Shown: positions 1 to 8,983 of the stretch, piece by piece
Layout of the letters: each line of letters starts with the position of its first letter
Numbering within the stretch: the first letter of the stretch is position 1
Source: Saprospiraceae bacterium
Lineage (GTDB): Bacteria > Bacteroidota > Bacteroidia > Chitinophagales > Saprospiraceae
Reading direction: 5' to 3'
NCBI GenBank assembly: GCA_016719855.1
Contig: JADJYH010000026.1
Location: 25,825 to 89,824, forward strand
Length of the DNA: 64,000 nucleotides
Translations under genes and position numbers: made by a program
The notes under the pieces: generated by a model
What the model was told of the DNA's origin: nothing
The model's input: the letters and a program-made list of their open reading frames with translations, nothing else
Databases searched by the model: none

Positions 1-1
1 A

Positions 2-2038
2 AATCGCCAACAACTCCAACTCGGCAACAGCAAAGATGCCGTTGTACACGCCCTTGGTAAGCTCGCAGAAGCGGGTGAACTCAAACCGCTAGGCGATTTC
101 AAATACAAGTTGAAACAAGCACCTGCCAGTTTTTTACCGAAAAAAATAATGACCGGCTACGTGGACATGACCCGCACGGGTGCTGCGTACATCGAGTGCG
201 AAGGCCACGAAGACGACGTTTATGTCTCCGCAAAGGGCCTCGGTTCAGCACTGCACGGTGACCTTGTGGAAATCTCCGTCTGGACGCCCCGTGGCCGCCG
301 CAAGCCGGAAGGCGAGGTGGTGAAAATCATCGAACGGGCCAGTGATGTTTTCGTGGGGACGATTCACTTGCGGGGCAAACAAGCCATCGTCGTGCCATCG
401 AACCCACAGGTGGCGATGGACATCTACGTTGACCTTGAAGACACGAAAGAAGCCGAACACGGCGATCGTGTCATCGTGAAAATCACGCAGTGGCACAAGT
501 CGCCATCACAGCATCCTCGAGGCATGGTGACGACTCTACTCGGTGCCGAGGGCAGCGACTTGGAGATGAAAGTCATCCTCATCGGCAAGGGCTTCCAGCT
601 TGATTTCCCGGAGGAAGTTGTGACGGAATCTGAGGCCATCTCGGACCTAATTCCACAATCAGAAATCCAGCAACGGCGGGACTTTCGGAACATTGCCACC
701 TTTACGATTGACCCCGAAGATGCCAAGGATTTTGACGATGCACTGAGCTATCGAGTGCTCGAAAACGGCAATATCGAAGTCGGCGTACATATCGCCGACG
801 TGACCCACTACCTGAAGGCTGGCACGGAGCTGGACAAGGAGGCTTACAAGCGCTCGACCTCGGTTTACCTCGTGGACCGGGTGCTGCCGATGTTGCCGGA
901 ACGCCTTTCCAACAACCTCTGTTCACTCCGACCAAACGAGGACAAACTGACGTTTTCCGCTGTGTTTGAGTTCAATGAAAAAGACCAGGTGGTGAGCCGT
1001 TGGTTCGGCAAAACCATCATCCATTCCGACCGCCGGTTCAGCTACGAACAGGCACAAACTGGCCTGGAAACGGTTGAAGGCGATTTTGCGGAGGAACTCA
1101 AAATCCTGAACCGCATCGCCCACAAACTGCGCAAGGAGCGCTTCAAAAACGGGGCGATTGACTTCGACACCGAGGAGGTGCGCTTCCGGTTGGATGCCAA
1201 CGGCGTGCCCACGGAGGTGTACGTGAAAGACCGCAAGGATGCCCACATGCTCATCGAGGATTTCATGCTGCTGGCCAACAAGGAGGTCGCTATTTTCATC
1301 AACAAGAAAATGGAAAACCAAGCGGAAATCCCCTTCGTTTACCGTATCCACGACTACCCGAACGACGAAAAAGTGAAGGAACTGTCGCTGTTTGCCAAGG
1401 AGCTTGGGTTCCAAATGCGCATCAACACCCCGCAGGAAATCGCCGCTTCGTTCAACCGACTGGCCGAGGCTGCCGACGAAAACGAGGCGTTCAAACTGCT
1501 GATGCCGCTCGCCATCCGCACGATGGCCAAGGCCGAATATTCCACCGAAAACATTGGACACTACGGCTTGGCGTTCGATTTCTACTCGCACTTCACCTCG
1601 CCCATCCGCCGCTATTCGGACGTACTGGCGCACCGGATTCTGTTTGAAAACCTGGGCGAGAACACTTTCCGTGCCGACAAGTCAAAGCTCCAGGAGCAGT
1701 GCAAGCACATCTCGCTGCAAGAGCGCAAGGCGATGGAAGCCGAGCGGGAGAGCATCAAGTACAAACAAGTGGAGTTCATGCAGAAGCATGTCGGCGAGGT
1801 CTTCGACGGCTTGGTTTCTGGCATCATCGAGCGGGGCATCTTCGTGGAATTGCTGGAAAGCAAATGCGAAGGAATGGTCGGATTCGACACCCTCAACGAA
1901 CCTTTCGACGTGGCCGATGGACGCCTGCGGGCCAAGGGCATGCGCTCTGGCCGGGTATTCAAGATGGGTGACCATGTGAAGGTGCTGATACTGCAAACGA
2001 ACTTGCAGAAAAGGCAGATTGAGATGGAGTTGGTGTGA
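2..2038 (+). CDS. rnr: Ribonuclease R (5' partial)
   Basis: 3'-to-5' exoribonuclease that degrades structured RNA in the cytoplasm. The frame is open from the left edge of the window, so the N-terminus lies outside; residues before the first possible in-window start (TTG at 110) still read as a winged-helix-like segment (KDAVVHALGKLAEAGELKPL). In order follow cold-shock OB domains, the RNB catalytic domain with its acidic cluster (IDPEDAKDFDDAL, near base 710), and a C-terminal S1 domain (VGEVFDGLVSGIIERGIFVE). The protein ends shortly after S1, without the long basic tail of the E. coli enzyme. No frameshift is seen. RNase R rather than RNase II is favoured by the overall arrangement. Confidence 0.95.
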   Translation, partial: NRQQLQLGNSKDAVVHALGKLAEAGELKPLGDFKYKLKQAPASFLPKKIMTGYVDMTRTGAAYIECEGHEDDVYVSAKGLGSALHGDLVEISVWTPRGRRKPEGEVVKIIERASDVFVGTIHLRGKQAIVVPSNPQVAMDIYVDLEDTKEAEHGDRVIVKITQWHKSPSQHPRGMVTTLLGAEGSDLEMKVILIGKGFQLDFPEEVVTESEAISDLIPQSEIQQRRDFRNIATFTIDPEDAKDFDDALSYRVLENGNIEVGVHIADVTHYLKAGTELDKEAYKRSTSVYLVDRVLPMLPERLSNNLCSLRPNEDKLTFSAVFEFNEKDQVVSRWFGKTIIHSDRRFSYEQAQTGLETVEGDFAEELKILNRIAHKLRKERFKNGAIDFDTEEVRFRLDANGVPTEVYVKDRKDAHMLIEDFMLLANKEVAIFINKKMENQAEIPFVYRIHDYPNDEKVKELSLFAKELGFQMRINTPQEIAASFNRLAEAADENEAFKLLMPLAIRTMAKAEYSTENIGHYGLAFDFYSHFTSPIRRYSDVLAHRILFENLGENTFRADKSKLQEQCKHISLQERKAMEAERESIKYKQVEFMQKHVGEVFDGLVSGIIERGIFVELLESKCEGMVGFDTLNEPFDVADGRLRAKGMRSGRVFKMGDHVKVLILQTNLQKRQIEMELV

Positions 2039-2050
2039 GAGATGGTGATT

Positions 2051-2105
2051 GATAGCGATCCGATTGCTTGGAGCGGTCGCATCGCTATTGCTTGCAATAT
2101 TTTTA
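2051..2105 (+). terminator. Weak hairpin after rnr
   Basis: An 8-bp inverted repeat (ATAGCGAT at 2052-2059, ATCGCTAT at 2081-2088) begins 14 bases after the rnr stop. A short T-rich stretch (ATATTTTT) follows about 10 bases later. It is a possible weak terminator; the gap between stem and T-run makes this uncertain. Confidence 0.35.
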
Positions 2106-2280
2106 ATCAATTTCTTTCCAAATTTCTTCTCCCAAACCTCGTAAAATGAATTACTTATGGAATTCAATGAATTTCAGACCAATTAATTTCTTCTGTTAGG
2201 CAATTATTCCATTCTAAAAATTCATTCAAGCATTCTATTACCATTGAATTTATTGGAACGATTACTCTGCAACATATTCT

Positions 2281-2975
2281 TCAAATTAAAAAGCCAAAAT
2301 ATCCTGTGTCTTTTCTTGTTAAATGGAAATCAAAAATCTCTTGCCAATTTCCATGTACAGCATCAGAGCCAACACCATAAATGAAAGAATACAAATCTTC
2401 AAAATCAACTTCACTATGAATCTTCCAAAATGATTTTCCATCAAGTTTCCACTTATTTTTCTTTTTACTTTCAGCCTCTAAATCATCAATAGTAAATCCA
2501 TCAGTTTGAAGTTTAGTCTTTAGTTTTAATAATTGACGTTTGATAATTGGGTGGTCAGAGTCATCTAATTCTTTTAATTTTTTTATGTTTTCAAATCTGG
2601 CTCTATATGATACAAGTCTAAAATTTCTTTGGGATTCTTCACCATTCCTCATTAGATATTTAGCTATAATAAATGACTCATAAAGTGGTCTTGTAAATTG
2701 TGCTAAAATTTCAAGCTTATTTAATTCAAAATTATGAATAGATTCTTGGTATAATTTTACAATCCTTGTGACGATCCGACAATCGTGGATTAATTCAAAT
2801 TGTAATAATTCGGATGTTTTTCTTTGTTTACTATTCGAGATAGCATTTCAATTAGCTGTCCTAAATCTTTGCAAAATTTGACTATAAACAGATTTAGTTC
2901 TTCCTCATTCCGAGAAATAGAATCTTGTGATATTGATTGGTATCTACGGAATATGTCTAAATCTCCTTCATTATA
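2281..2975 (-). pseudogene. DUF5677-like gene, frameshifted and 5'-truncated
   Basis: The 123-residue C-terminal frame (2281-2652) ends with a DUF5677-like segment containing GSDAVHGNW. That frame stays open upstream without a start to a TGA at 2848, and the added residues look coding (AQFTRPLYESFIIAKYLM). Upstream of about 2830 coding potential continues in another frame (FRRYQSISQDSISRNEEELN) to a TAG at 2976-2978, with no start codon. The whole is therefore one gene broken by at least one frameshift and lacking its 5' end. DUF5677 proteins are mostly uncharacterised. The segment is strikingly AT-rich beside the GC-richer rnr and hemL, which suggests horizontal arrival. Because the 5' end is missing as well, real decay is likelier here than elsewhere in the window. 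Confidence 0.6.
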
Positions 2976-3081
2976 CTAAATTATACGGAACCCTTGCATT
3001 CATGTATTACACCTCGCCATTTACCATATTGACGTCAATTCACGGCGTCAAACCACCGACAATTTCTCTATAAAATGCACC

Positions 3082-3657
3082 CTACCACAACGAAAACAGC
3101 ACCACCGCCACCACAATCACAAGCACAATGATTAACAAATACTGGAACATGCCCCACTGGCTGCGGTACTCGTTGTACATCAGTTCCACGCAGTCCCGCC
3201 ATTTTAGGCCCCGCACCGCCCCCTCGTAGCCCATGAAAAAATAGCGCTTGCCCTTGTGCTGGTTGCCGTGCTTGCGGAGGATGAAGAAGAAATTGTTGAG
3301 GAAGGCAAGCTCGTACAGTTCGCTGCGGCCAGGGCCTTTGTCGCCGCCCTGTTCGATAATCATTTTGTTGGTGCCATCGAGCAGTCGCCAGCGGCCCTTG
3401 CTCACGTTGCCGTCCACGGACAGCAGGTACTCGCCGCCCTCGTTGAAGAAGTGCAGCACCGACTCCTGAAAGCCGGGGTCGTCCCGGATTTCGAGCCAGG
3501 GCTTGCCGCCGGGTGCCACGTAGAACTTTTGCTCCCGGAGGTCTTCACCGAGGTGCCCGATTTGTGGCAAAATCGAGTCAATAAAATCGTCAAGATTCTG
3601 CTTGTCCGGCAGGTCCACCTCGAAGGTTTCTTCTATTTTGTCGAAAGGACTTTCCAT
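3082..3657 (-). CDS. Hypothetical protein with C-terminal membrane anchor
   Basis: A 191-residue protein of unrecognised family. The first ~165 residues are soluble, with an acidic start and a central stretch that looks like beta strands (GEYLLSVDGNVSKGRWRLL). The last ~22 residues are one hydrophobic helix (FQYLLIIVLVIVVAVVLF), the layout of a tail-anchored protein facing the cytoplasm. There is no signal peptide. The ATG at 3655-3657 sits directly beside the inverted repeat at 3658-3766, which separates it from the divergent hemL. Codon usage matches the GC-richer neighbours. No function is proposed. Confidence 0.7.
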   Translation of the reverse strand: MESPFDKIEETFEVDLPDKQNLDDFIDSILPQIGHLGEDLREQKFYVAPGGKPWLEIRDDPGFQESVLHFFNEGGEYLLSVDGNVSKGRWRLLDGTNKMIIEQGGDKGPGRSELYELAFLNNFFFILRKHGNQHKGKRYFFMGYEGAVRGLKWRDCVELMYNEYRSQWGMFQYLLIIVLVIVVAVVLFSLW

Positions 3658-3766
3658 ATTTACGATTGGGGATTTACGATTTACGATTGGAGACTGAGCT
3701 TAATTTTCTCTTTTCTGAATTCCAGCAGTGTCCCCAATCGTAAATCGTAAATCGTCATTCGTAAAT
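3658..3766. repeat. Word palindrome (TTACGATT family)
   Basis: Two 36-base arms, 3658-3693 and 3731-3766, match in inverted orientation at 32 of 36 positions by hand alignment. Each arm is itself an imperfect tandem array of the word TTACGATT. It separates the divergent tail-anchored protein gene and hemL, abutting the start codon of the former. Confidence 0.85.
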
Positions 3767-3845
3767 AATTTCAAAGGTAAGGGTTTCACTTTTTTGCTCC
3801 GCAATATTTTTACTCACTGCTTACACGCACGGGCGGTGGATGCGC

Positions 3846-3853
3846 TACTTTTG
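3846..3853 (+). promoter_or_regulatory. Bacteroidota -7 element for hemL
   Basis: TACTTTTG matches the Bacteroidota -7 consensus TAnnTTTG. It ends only 4 bases before the ATG at 3858, so transcription would start at or near the start codon, suggesting a leaderless or nearly leaderless mRNA. It also argues against the upstream in-frame ATG at 3840, which precedes the promoter element. Confidence 0.6.
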
Positions 3854-3857
3854 CGAC

Positions 3858-5167
3858 ATGAAAACACTGCCTGACATCAAGCGCACTAATTCCGAAGCAC
3901 TTTTTGCGACTGCCAAAACCTATTTCCCCGGCGGGGTCAACTCGCCCGTGAGGGCCTTCAAGTCAGTGGAGGGCACGCCGCTTTTTTTCAAAAAAGGCGA
4001 GGGCTGCCGCCTCACCGACGAGGACGACAATGTGTTCGTGGATTTCTGCTGCTCCTGGGGGCCGTTGATTTTGGGTCATGCGCATCCCGCTGTAAATCAG
4101 GCGATTATAACCGCAGCGGCCAACGGCACAAGCTTCGGCGCACCTACCCGGCTGGAGAACGAACTGGCCGAACTGATACTTTCCAACAACCGTTTCATCG
4201 AAAAAATCAGGTTCGTGAGCAGTGGCACGGAGGCCGTCATGTCGGCCATCCGGCTGGCAAGGGGCTACACGGGGCGCAACAAAATCCTCAAGTTCGAGGG
4301 CTGCTACCACGGTCATGTGGATGCGCTGCTGGTGAAGGCGGGTTCCGGCCTCGTGACCTTCGGCGAAAGCACTTCGGCGGGCATCCCGGCGGCGTTTGCA
4401 GCGGAGACCATCGTCGTGCCGCTGAACGACCTGACGGCGCTGGACGAGGCGCTGCACCTGCACGGTTCCGACATTGCCTGCGTCATTATCGAACCAATTC
4501 CCGCAAACAACGGGCTGTTGCTGCAAGCAGCGGCGTACCTGTCTGCCCTTCGGGAAAGATGCACTTCGCACGGCATCCTGCTCCTTTTTGACGAGGTGAT
4601 TTCCGGCTTCCGGGTCGGCTTCGAAGGTGCGGCGGGGCTTTACGGCATCGCCCCGGACATCGTGACTTACGGTAAAATAATTGGGGGTGGTATGCCCGTC
4701 GGGGCCTACGGTGCCAGTGCCAAAATCATGTCGAAAGTCTCGCCGGACGGCCCAGTTTACCAAGCAGGCACACTCTCCGGCAACCCCGTGGCGATGGCTG
4801 CTGGCAAGGCGGCGTTGACGGAATTGCTCAAGCCGGGGTTTTACGAAAACCTGAAAACCAAGACTGACAAGTTTCTGCAAAAAATCACAAGTCATTGTTT
4901 GTCAAATGGTTATGAAGTCAGCTTCCCATCCGTTGGCTCCATTTTCTGGATTGCTTTTTCCAAAAAACCATTCGCAGCGCCGAGGAAATTGACGCTGGGA
5001 GCATGTCCCATTTCAAGGTTTTGCATCGGGAACTGCTCAAACGGGGCGTTTACCTGGGGCCGTCGGGTTACGAGGTGGGCTTTGTTTCGGCGGCGCATTC
5101 TGAGGCCGATTTGGATTTTGCTGCGCAAATGATGTGCGATGCGATGGATGTGGTGTTTGCAAGATGA
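3858..5167 (+). CDS. hemL: Glutamate-1-semialdehyde 2,1-aminomutase (frameshifted)
   Basis: PLP enzyme that converts glutamate-1-semialdehyde to 5-aminolevulinate in C5-pathway tetrapyrrole synthesis; cytoplasmic. The N-terminus (FPGGVNSPVRAFK), the substrate and cofactor region (VSSGTEAVMSAIRLARGYTG), the FDEVISGFRVG motif and the PLP-lysine segment TYGKIIGGGMPVGAYG are all present. The frame is lost at the A-run near 4960. Beyond it, another frame continues the family C-terminus (HFKVLHRELLKRGVYLGPSG) to a TGA at 5165-5167, giving about 436 residues, normal for the family. A one-base homopolymer error is the simplest explanation. The stop codon forms the first bases of the 88-bp palindrome. 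Confidence 0.93.
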
Positions 5168-5252
5168 AGCCGTAGGTTGTGTTTGAGACCAATCTCTGTT
5201 AGAGCTTCGAAGCTCTAACAGAGATTGGTCTCAAACACAACCTACGGCTTCA
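5165..5252. repeat. 88-bp perfect palindrome
   Basis: The two 44-base arms, centred between 5208 and 5209 (AGAGCTTC/GAAGCTCT), are exactly reverse complementary with no spacer. The palindrome starts on the TGA of hemL and ends about 30 bases before the likely start of the TPR gene. It has no T-run but could form a long RNA hairpin or a DNA cruciform. Confidence 0.95.
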
Positions 5253-5284
5253 AACGATTTTTAGTTTTCACAAATATCCCAACC

Positions 5285-6769
5285 GTGCGATTATTATTAA
5301 CCCTTATTTTTTTCGTTCAAATCATTGCGCCAGCAACTGCCAAAAAGCGGTTTGAATGGACGCCCGCACTGCGCACTGCCTATGACAAAACCCTCAGCCT
5401 GCGCTTCGTGGAGGCTGAGTCCGACCTTGCCACCATCCGCCGAAACGACCCTGACAACCTGCTCATTTTACATGTCGAAAACTACCTGGACTTCTTCCAC
5501 GTGTACATTAACGAGGAGGTGACGGAGTTCAAAAAGCTGGAAAAAAACAAAGACAAACGGTTGGAAATCATTGAAAAAGAAGGGGATAAATCGTCGCCGT
5601 ACTACCTTTTTCTGCAAGCAGACATCCGACTGCACTGGGCACTTGCGAGGCTGAAATTCGAGGAATATTCGACGGCGTTTTTTGAGACCAACAAGGCGTT
5701 CAAACTGCTCACGGCCAATGCCAAGCTGTTCCCGAAATTCATGCCCAACAAAAAAGACCTCGGCATCCTCCACGCCATCGTGGGAACGATACCCGACAAC
5801 TACAAGTGGACGGTGAACTGGCTCAGCAGCATGGAAGGTTCGATGGAACAGGGGAAAGCAGAGCTGGAGGAGGTGCTGAATTTTGCCCAAAAACAGGATT
5901 TTATTTATGAAAACGAGATTTACGTTTACTACGCCTATTTGATGCTCCACCTCGAAAACGACAACGAAGAAGCCTGGAAAATCATCAACAAAGCAGACCT
6001 AAACCCTGCCAAAAACCCGCTTGCCTGCTTCGTGATGGCCAACGTGGCCATGCGCACCGACCGGGGCGATGAGGCTATCAATATCTTGCTCAAAAGGCCG
6101 ACTGGCAAGGAGTTTCACCCATTTTACTACCTCGATTACATGCTCGGCTTGGTCAAGTTGCAGCGCCTCGACAAAGACGCCAACATCTATTTGCAACGCT
6201 ACGTGGACAACTACAAAGGGCGAAATTTCATCAAGGACAGCTACCAAAAACTGGCGTGGGACGCCTTGTTGCATGGCGACCCGCAGGGTTATAAAAAGTT
6301 CATGAACCTCTGTAAATCAAAGGGTTATACCATCGTTGGAAGTGACCGTAGCGCTAATGCAGAGGCAAAGTCGGGCGATATACCTGCGGTCGAATTGCTA
6401 AAAGCGAGGGTACTTTTCGATGGTGGCCGCTTCCAACGAGCCTACGATGTGCTAAAGGAAAAAAAGGTCTCCGACTACTTCTCCGAAAAAAACCAACTCG
6501 AATACCACTACCGCATGGGCCGAATCACGCACAAGCTGGGCAGGTATGCGGAGGCGTTGAATTTTTACCATACTACCATTGACAAAGGGCGTGACAGTCC
6601 CTACTATTTTGCTTGCCGCTCGGCACTTGAAAAAGGTCATATCCTGGAGGAACTGGGGCGTACCAAACAGGCCCGTGTAGCATTCAACCTTTGCCTTGAC
6701 ATGTCGCCCGATGACCACAAGACAGGGTTGCACCAACAGGCGAAGGCGGGGCTGCGGCGATTGAAATGA
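5285..6769 (+). CDS. Exported TPR-repeat protein
   Basis: An approximately 495-residue protein with a classical signal peptide when started at the GTG at 5285 (RLLLTLIFFVQIIAPATA, predicted cleavage before KKRFEW). The longer frame to a TTG at 5225 would begin inside the 88-bp palindrome and place a polar stretch before the signal, so GTG is preferred. The rest is helical with TPR-like repeats, clearest in the C-terminal third (residues of the type YHYRMGRITHKLGRYAEALN and ALEKGHILEELGRTKQARVA). It is likely a periplasmic or outer-membrane-associated scaffold. No catalytic motif is seen. It may share transcripts with hemL, but the palindrome separates them. Confidence 0.85.
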   Translation: MRLLLTLIFFVQIIAPATAKKRFEWTPALRTAYDKTLSLRFVEAESDLATIRRNDPDNLLILHVENYLDFFHVYINEEVTEFKKLEKNKDKRLEIIEKEGDKSSPYYLFLQADIRLHWALARLKFEEYSTAFFETNKAFKLLTANAKLFPKFMPNKKDLGILHAIVGTIPDNYKWTVNWLSSMEGSMEQGKAELEEVLNFAQKQDFIYENEIYVYYAYLMLHLENDNEEAWKIINKADLNPAKNPLACFVMANVAMRTDRGDEAINILLKRPTGKEFHPFYYLDYMLGLVKLQRLDKDANIYLQRYVDNYKGRNFIKDSYQKLAWDALLHGDPQGYKKFMNLCKSKGYTIVGSDRSANAEAKSGDIPAVELLKARVLFDGGRFQRAYDVLKEKKVSDYFSEKNQLEYHYRMGRITHKLGRYAEALNFYHTTIDKGRDSPYYFACRSALEKGHILEELGRTKQARVAFNLCLDMSPDDHKTGLHQQAKAGLRRLK

Positions 6770-6802
6770 GTTGGCAGTTCGACAGTTGGCAGTTGGCAGT
6801 CA
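6769..6802. repeat. Single-arm word array (TTGGCAG)
   Basis: Four imperfect copies of the word TTGGCAG or CAGTTGG start directly at the TGA of the TPR gene. No matching inverted arm was found nearby, so this looks like half of a word palindrome. Confidence 0.5.
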
Positions 6803-6870
6803 GCGACTGGGAGTTTGGTCAATTGGAGAAAAATATTTCCAAAAGGGAACAAAAAAGAACCAAACAGCGC

Positions 6871-6878
6871 TATATTTG
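6871..6878 (+). promoter_or_regulatory. Bacteroidota -7 element upstream of the tRNA
   Basis: TATATTTG is a perfect TAnnTTTG match, 108 bases upstream of the mature tRNA 5' end. The intervening leader holds a short inverted pair (GGGTTTGAG near 6926, CTCAAACCC near 6972). Confidence 0.55.
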
Positions 6879-6986
6879 CGCCCGCTTCGGAGGAGGGATT
6901 TAGAGATTGAGGAATTATGGGTTTGAGAAGTACAGACCCTGCCGCCTCTCAAACACTTAATCTCCCAGGCACTCAAACCCTCAAAC

Positions 6987-7060
6987 GGCGAGGTAGCTCA
7001 GCTGGTTAGAGCGTGCGATTCATAATCGCAAGGTCGGGAGTTCAAGTCTCCCTCTCGCTA
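6987..7060 (+). tRNA. tRNA-Met (CAT anticodon)
   Basis: A complete cloverleaf of 74 bases can be folded by hand. The acceptor stem GGCGAGG pairs with TCTCGCT with G-U pairs at both ends. The D arm is GCTCAGCTGGTTAGAGC, the anticodon stem TGCGA/TCGCA, the loop TTCATAA with CAT at 7021-7023, and the T arm GGGAG-TTCAAGT-CTCCC. The discriminator is A and CCA is not encoded. Position 1-72 is G-U and the anticodon stem lacks the three G-C pairs of initiators, so elongator Met is favoured. A lysidine-modified Ile2 tRNA also carries CAT and cannot be fully excluded. Confidence 0.93.
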
Positions 7061-7061
7061 C

Positions 7062-7100
7062 AAAAAAGCCCGCCACCGGAAACGGTGAGCGGGCTTTTTT
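7062..7100 (+). terminator. Rho-independent terminator of the tRNA
   Basis: The stem GCCCGC-CACCG / CGGTG-A-GCGGGC has a GAAA loop, A6 before it and T6 after it, starting 2 bases after the tRNA. This is a textbook intrinsic terminator. Confidence 0.92.
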
Positions 7101-7101
7101 G

Positions 7102-7174
7102 GTTATAAGTTAGTAGTTATGGTGGACCGTTATCCTGCCTTCCATAACTCATAACTCCCAACTCATAACTCCTA
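7102..7174. repeat. Word palindrome (GAGTTAT family)
   Basis: The left arm (7102-7122) contains AGTTAT words. The right arm (7141-7174) contains three CATAACTC or CAACTC words in inverted orientation. The outer edge of the right arm contains the TAG stop of the DUF4836 gene on the minus strand. The same word recurs at 19448-19501. Confidence 0.75.
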
Positions 7175-8719
7175 CAAAGCTTCCTCCGGCAACTTCCCCC
7201 TTTTCTTGTACGCTTCGTTCATCATTTGGAAGAAAGCATTCAAGCTGTTGGTGTTGGGGTCGTTGGTTTCGAGGATGAAATCGGCGCCTTTGCCGTTCAC
7301 CTTGAAGTTCATTTCCTTGAAGTTGTTGCTTTCCACACCGCCGAGCACATCTTGAACGGCATCAAAGTCGAACCAGCCCGCAATGGTCTGATTGTCAAAG
7401 GATTTGAATTTGTTGGTGTACTCGCCGCCCGTTTCGCCTGCCTTGATTTTGTTCATCAAATAGTCGTCGGAGGAAAAAGTGAGCATGCCGTTTTTGAGCA
7501 GGATTTTGCCCATACCCTTATTCACGGTAATGTTGAAATCTTCGTTGCCTAACGAAATGACGGAATACACATCCTTTTCGATTTCCTTCAATTTTTCTCC
7601 TTCACCGCTATTTGCAGTATTTCACGGGCCTTCGCCTCGTTCTTTAGGTTGAAGGCAACCATGATTTTGGCGTCTTTCATGCTTTTTGCACCGAAGCCTG
7701 CCACCATGACGTCGCCGCCTAAAGCCTCGATGAGGTCTGAGCTCTTGATGCCGAGGTCGTTGAGCACAAAGTCAGCGTATTTTTTGTTGTCTGGGCGCTC
7801 GCTTAAGAATTTGTCTATGCCTACCAGGTCGAGGGCCATCACAGTGGCGAAGGTCAGTTGCCCCTCCGGCAATATTTTGCTAAAATCCGCCTTGACTTCT
7901 TTTTTGAAAAAACGACCGATGAAGTCATCGCCCAAGTTTTTTGTTGATGTTAAAATCAGCGTGGCCGACCATCTTGCCGTTTTCGAAATCGGCGTAGCTG
8001 CTGATGAAATTGTCCTTGAGTGCCTCTGGTTTCACGTCAATCATGCTCAGGGCGAAACCAGCACCACCGTTTTTGGCGAGCGAATTGGTGGATAACCAAC
8101 TGGTGATGTCATGGTTGGCACCAAGTGCTTTTTGGAGACTGGGGTCCTTGGTGAGGGTATTCTCCTTGTCCACTTTGAATGCGGCAACAAGCCGGTCAAC
8201 AAGCGCTTCTGAAGTCTCGTTGCTGAATGCAAATACCGCCAGCGATTTGTTCCAACCTACGATGGCGTTGCTGCCACTGTCCAAAATCTTGATGCCATCC
8301 TTCTCTGAAAGCTCGTCCTTCTCGAATTTCCACATGGCCTCAAATGCCGCAGCATCTTTCAGTGGAACGTAAAAATAGGTGGTCATTTCTTCCGGGTTCT
8401 GCTCATCAAACGCGGTGGCGGAGTAAATTTTTCCCTCCAGGTTGATGCCAGAAGCGGCAGGGTCGAGGAGTACTTTTGTCAATTGCGGGTTGTCCATTTC
8501 CGAATTGGAAACCATTTCTTTGTAAAAATCCATTTGCTTAATGGATTCAAAGTCAGCTTTTTGCATCAATTTTTTCAAATCAATAGCCGTAACGCTGGTA
8601 GCGGTAGCTGGAACGTAGGCCAGCGCATCGCCCGGTTTGGCTGCATCTTTTTTGCAGGCAACTATCAGCAGAATGACGCTACCCAACAGGAAACTTGAAA
8701 ACGCTTTGATGAAGTTCAT
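7172..8719 (-). CDS. DUF4836-family lipoprotein (two frameshifts)
   Basis: Three consecutive minus-strand frames (8719-7925, 7935-7588, 7591-7172) read as one ~515-residue protein. It starts with a lipoprotein signal (LGSVILLIVACKKD, lipobox Cys) followed by a typical Bacteroidota opening (DALAYVPATATSVTAIDLKKL). Both breaks lie at A-runs: INKK must continue as NLGDDFIGRFFKKEV near 7930, and VKEK as KLKEIEKDVYSVI near 7590. The family is of unknown function and envelope-located. No catalytic motif is visible. The two homopolymer breaks look like consensus errors, because sequence on both sides stays well conserved in character. Confidence 0.82.
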
Positions 8720-8857
8720 TTGAAAAAAGTTTTAGTGAAAATGAAAGTCCAAGATTAAGCCGTTGAACGCACGGCGGTCGGTTAACTTGGATAAAACGCA
8801 GTTTTATTTCGACGTCACGCCCAGATTGAGACAAAAACGAAATTTTTCCAAAACCTA

Positions 8858-8891
8858 TTCACTCATTCATTCCTTCACTCATTCTCTCATT
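8858..8891. repeat. Single-arm word array (CACTCATTC)
   Basis: Imperfect tandem copies of CACTCATTC or CATTCCTT lie immediately upstream of the purL promoter element. No inverted partner was found within the intergenic space. Confidence 0.5.
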
Positions 8892-8893
8892 GC

Positions 8894-8901
8894 TATCTTT
8901 G
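8894..8901 (+). promoter_or_regulatory. Bacteroidota -7 element for purL
   Basis: TATCTTTG is a perfect TAnnTTTG match, 82 bases upstream of the purL ATG. The predicted transcript would begin just before the palindrome at 8912-8967, so the leader would contain that hairpin. Confidence 0.65.
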
Positions 8902-8911
8902 CGCCTCTTTT

Positions 8912-8967
8912 ACCCCTGACCCGCCCCTGACCCCTAAAGCTTTAGGGGTCAGGGGCGGGTCAGGGGT
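8912..8967. repeat. 56-bp perfect palindrome in the purL leader
   Basis: Two 28-base arms meet without spacer at the HindIII-like centre AAGCTT (8939/8940). Each arm holds two copies of the word CCCCTGACCC. It lies between the -7 element and the start codon, 16 bases before the purL ATG, so the RNA hairpin would sit next to or over the ribosome-binding region. Confidence 0.95.
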
Positions 8968-8983
8968 TTCACACAACATTTTC

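Noticed and set aside
923..1633. 236-codon minus-strand frame opposite rnr
   Set aside because: It lies wholly within the strongly conserved RNB domain of rnr and shows no motif of its own; it is a shadow frame.
3840..3857. Upstream in-frame ATG for hemL at 3840
   Set aside because: It precedes the TAnnTTTG promoter element, and the added residues (MRYFCD) do not resemble family N-termini; the ATG at 3858 fits better.
3963..4895. 310-codon minus-strand frame opposite hemL
   Set aside because: hemL motifs run continuously on the plus strand here; the opposite frame has the His/Arg/Gln-rich composition of an antisense shadow.
5225..5284. TTG start for the TPR protein at 5225
   Set aside because: It would begin inside the 88-bp palindrome and place 20 non-signal residues before a perfect signal peptide.
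6987..7060. Initiator tRNA-fMet
   Set aside because: It has a G-U rather than mismatched first pair and no triple G-C run in the anticodon stem, so it is not an initiator.
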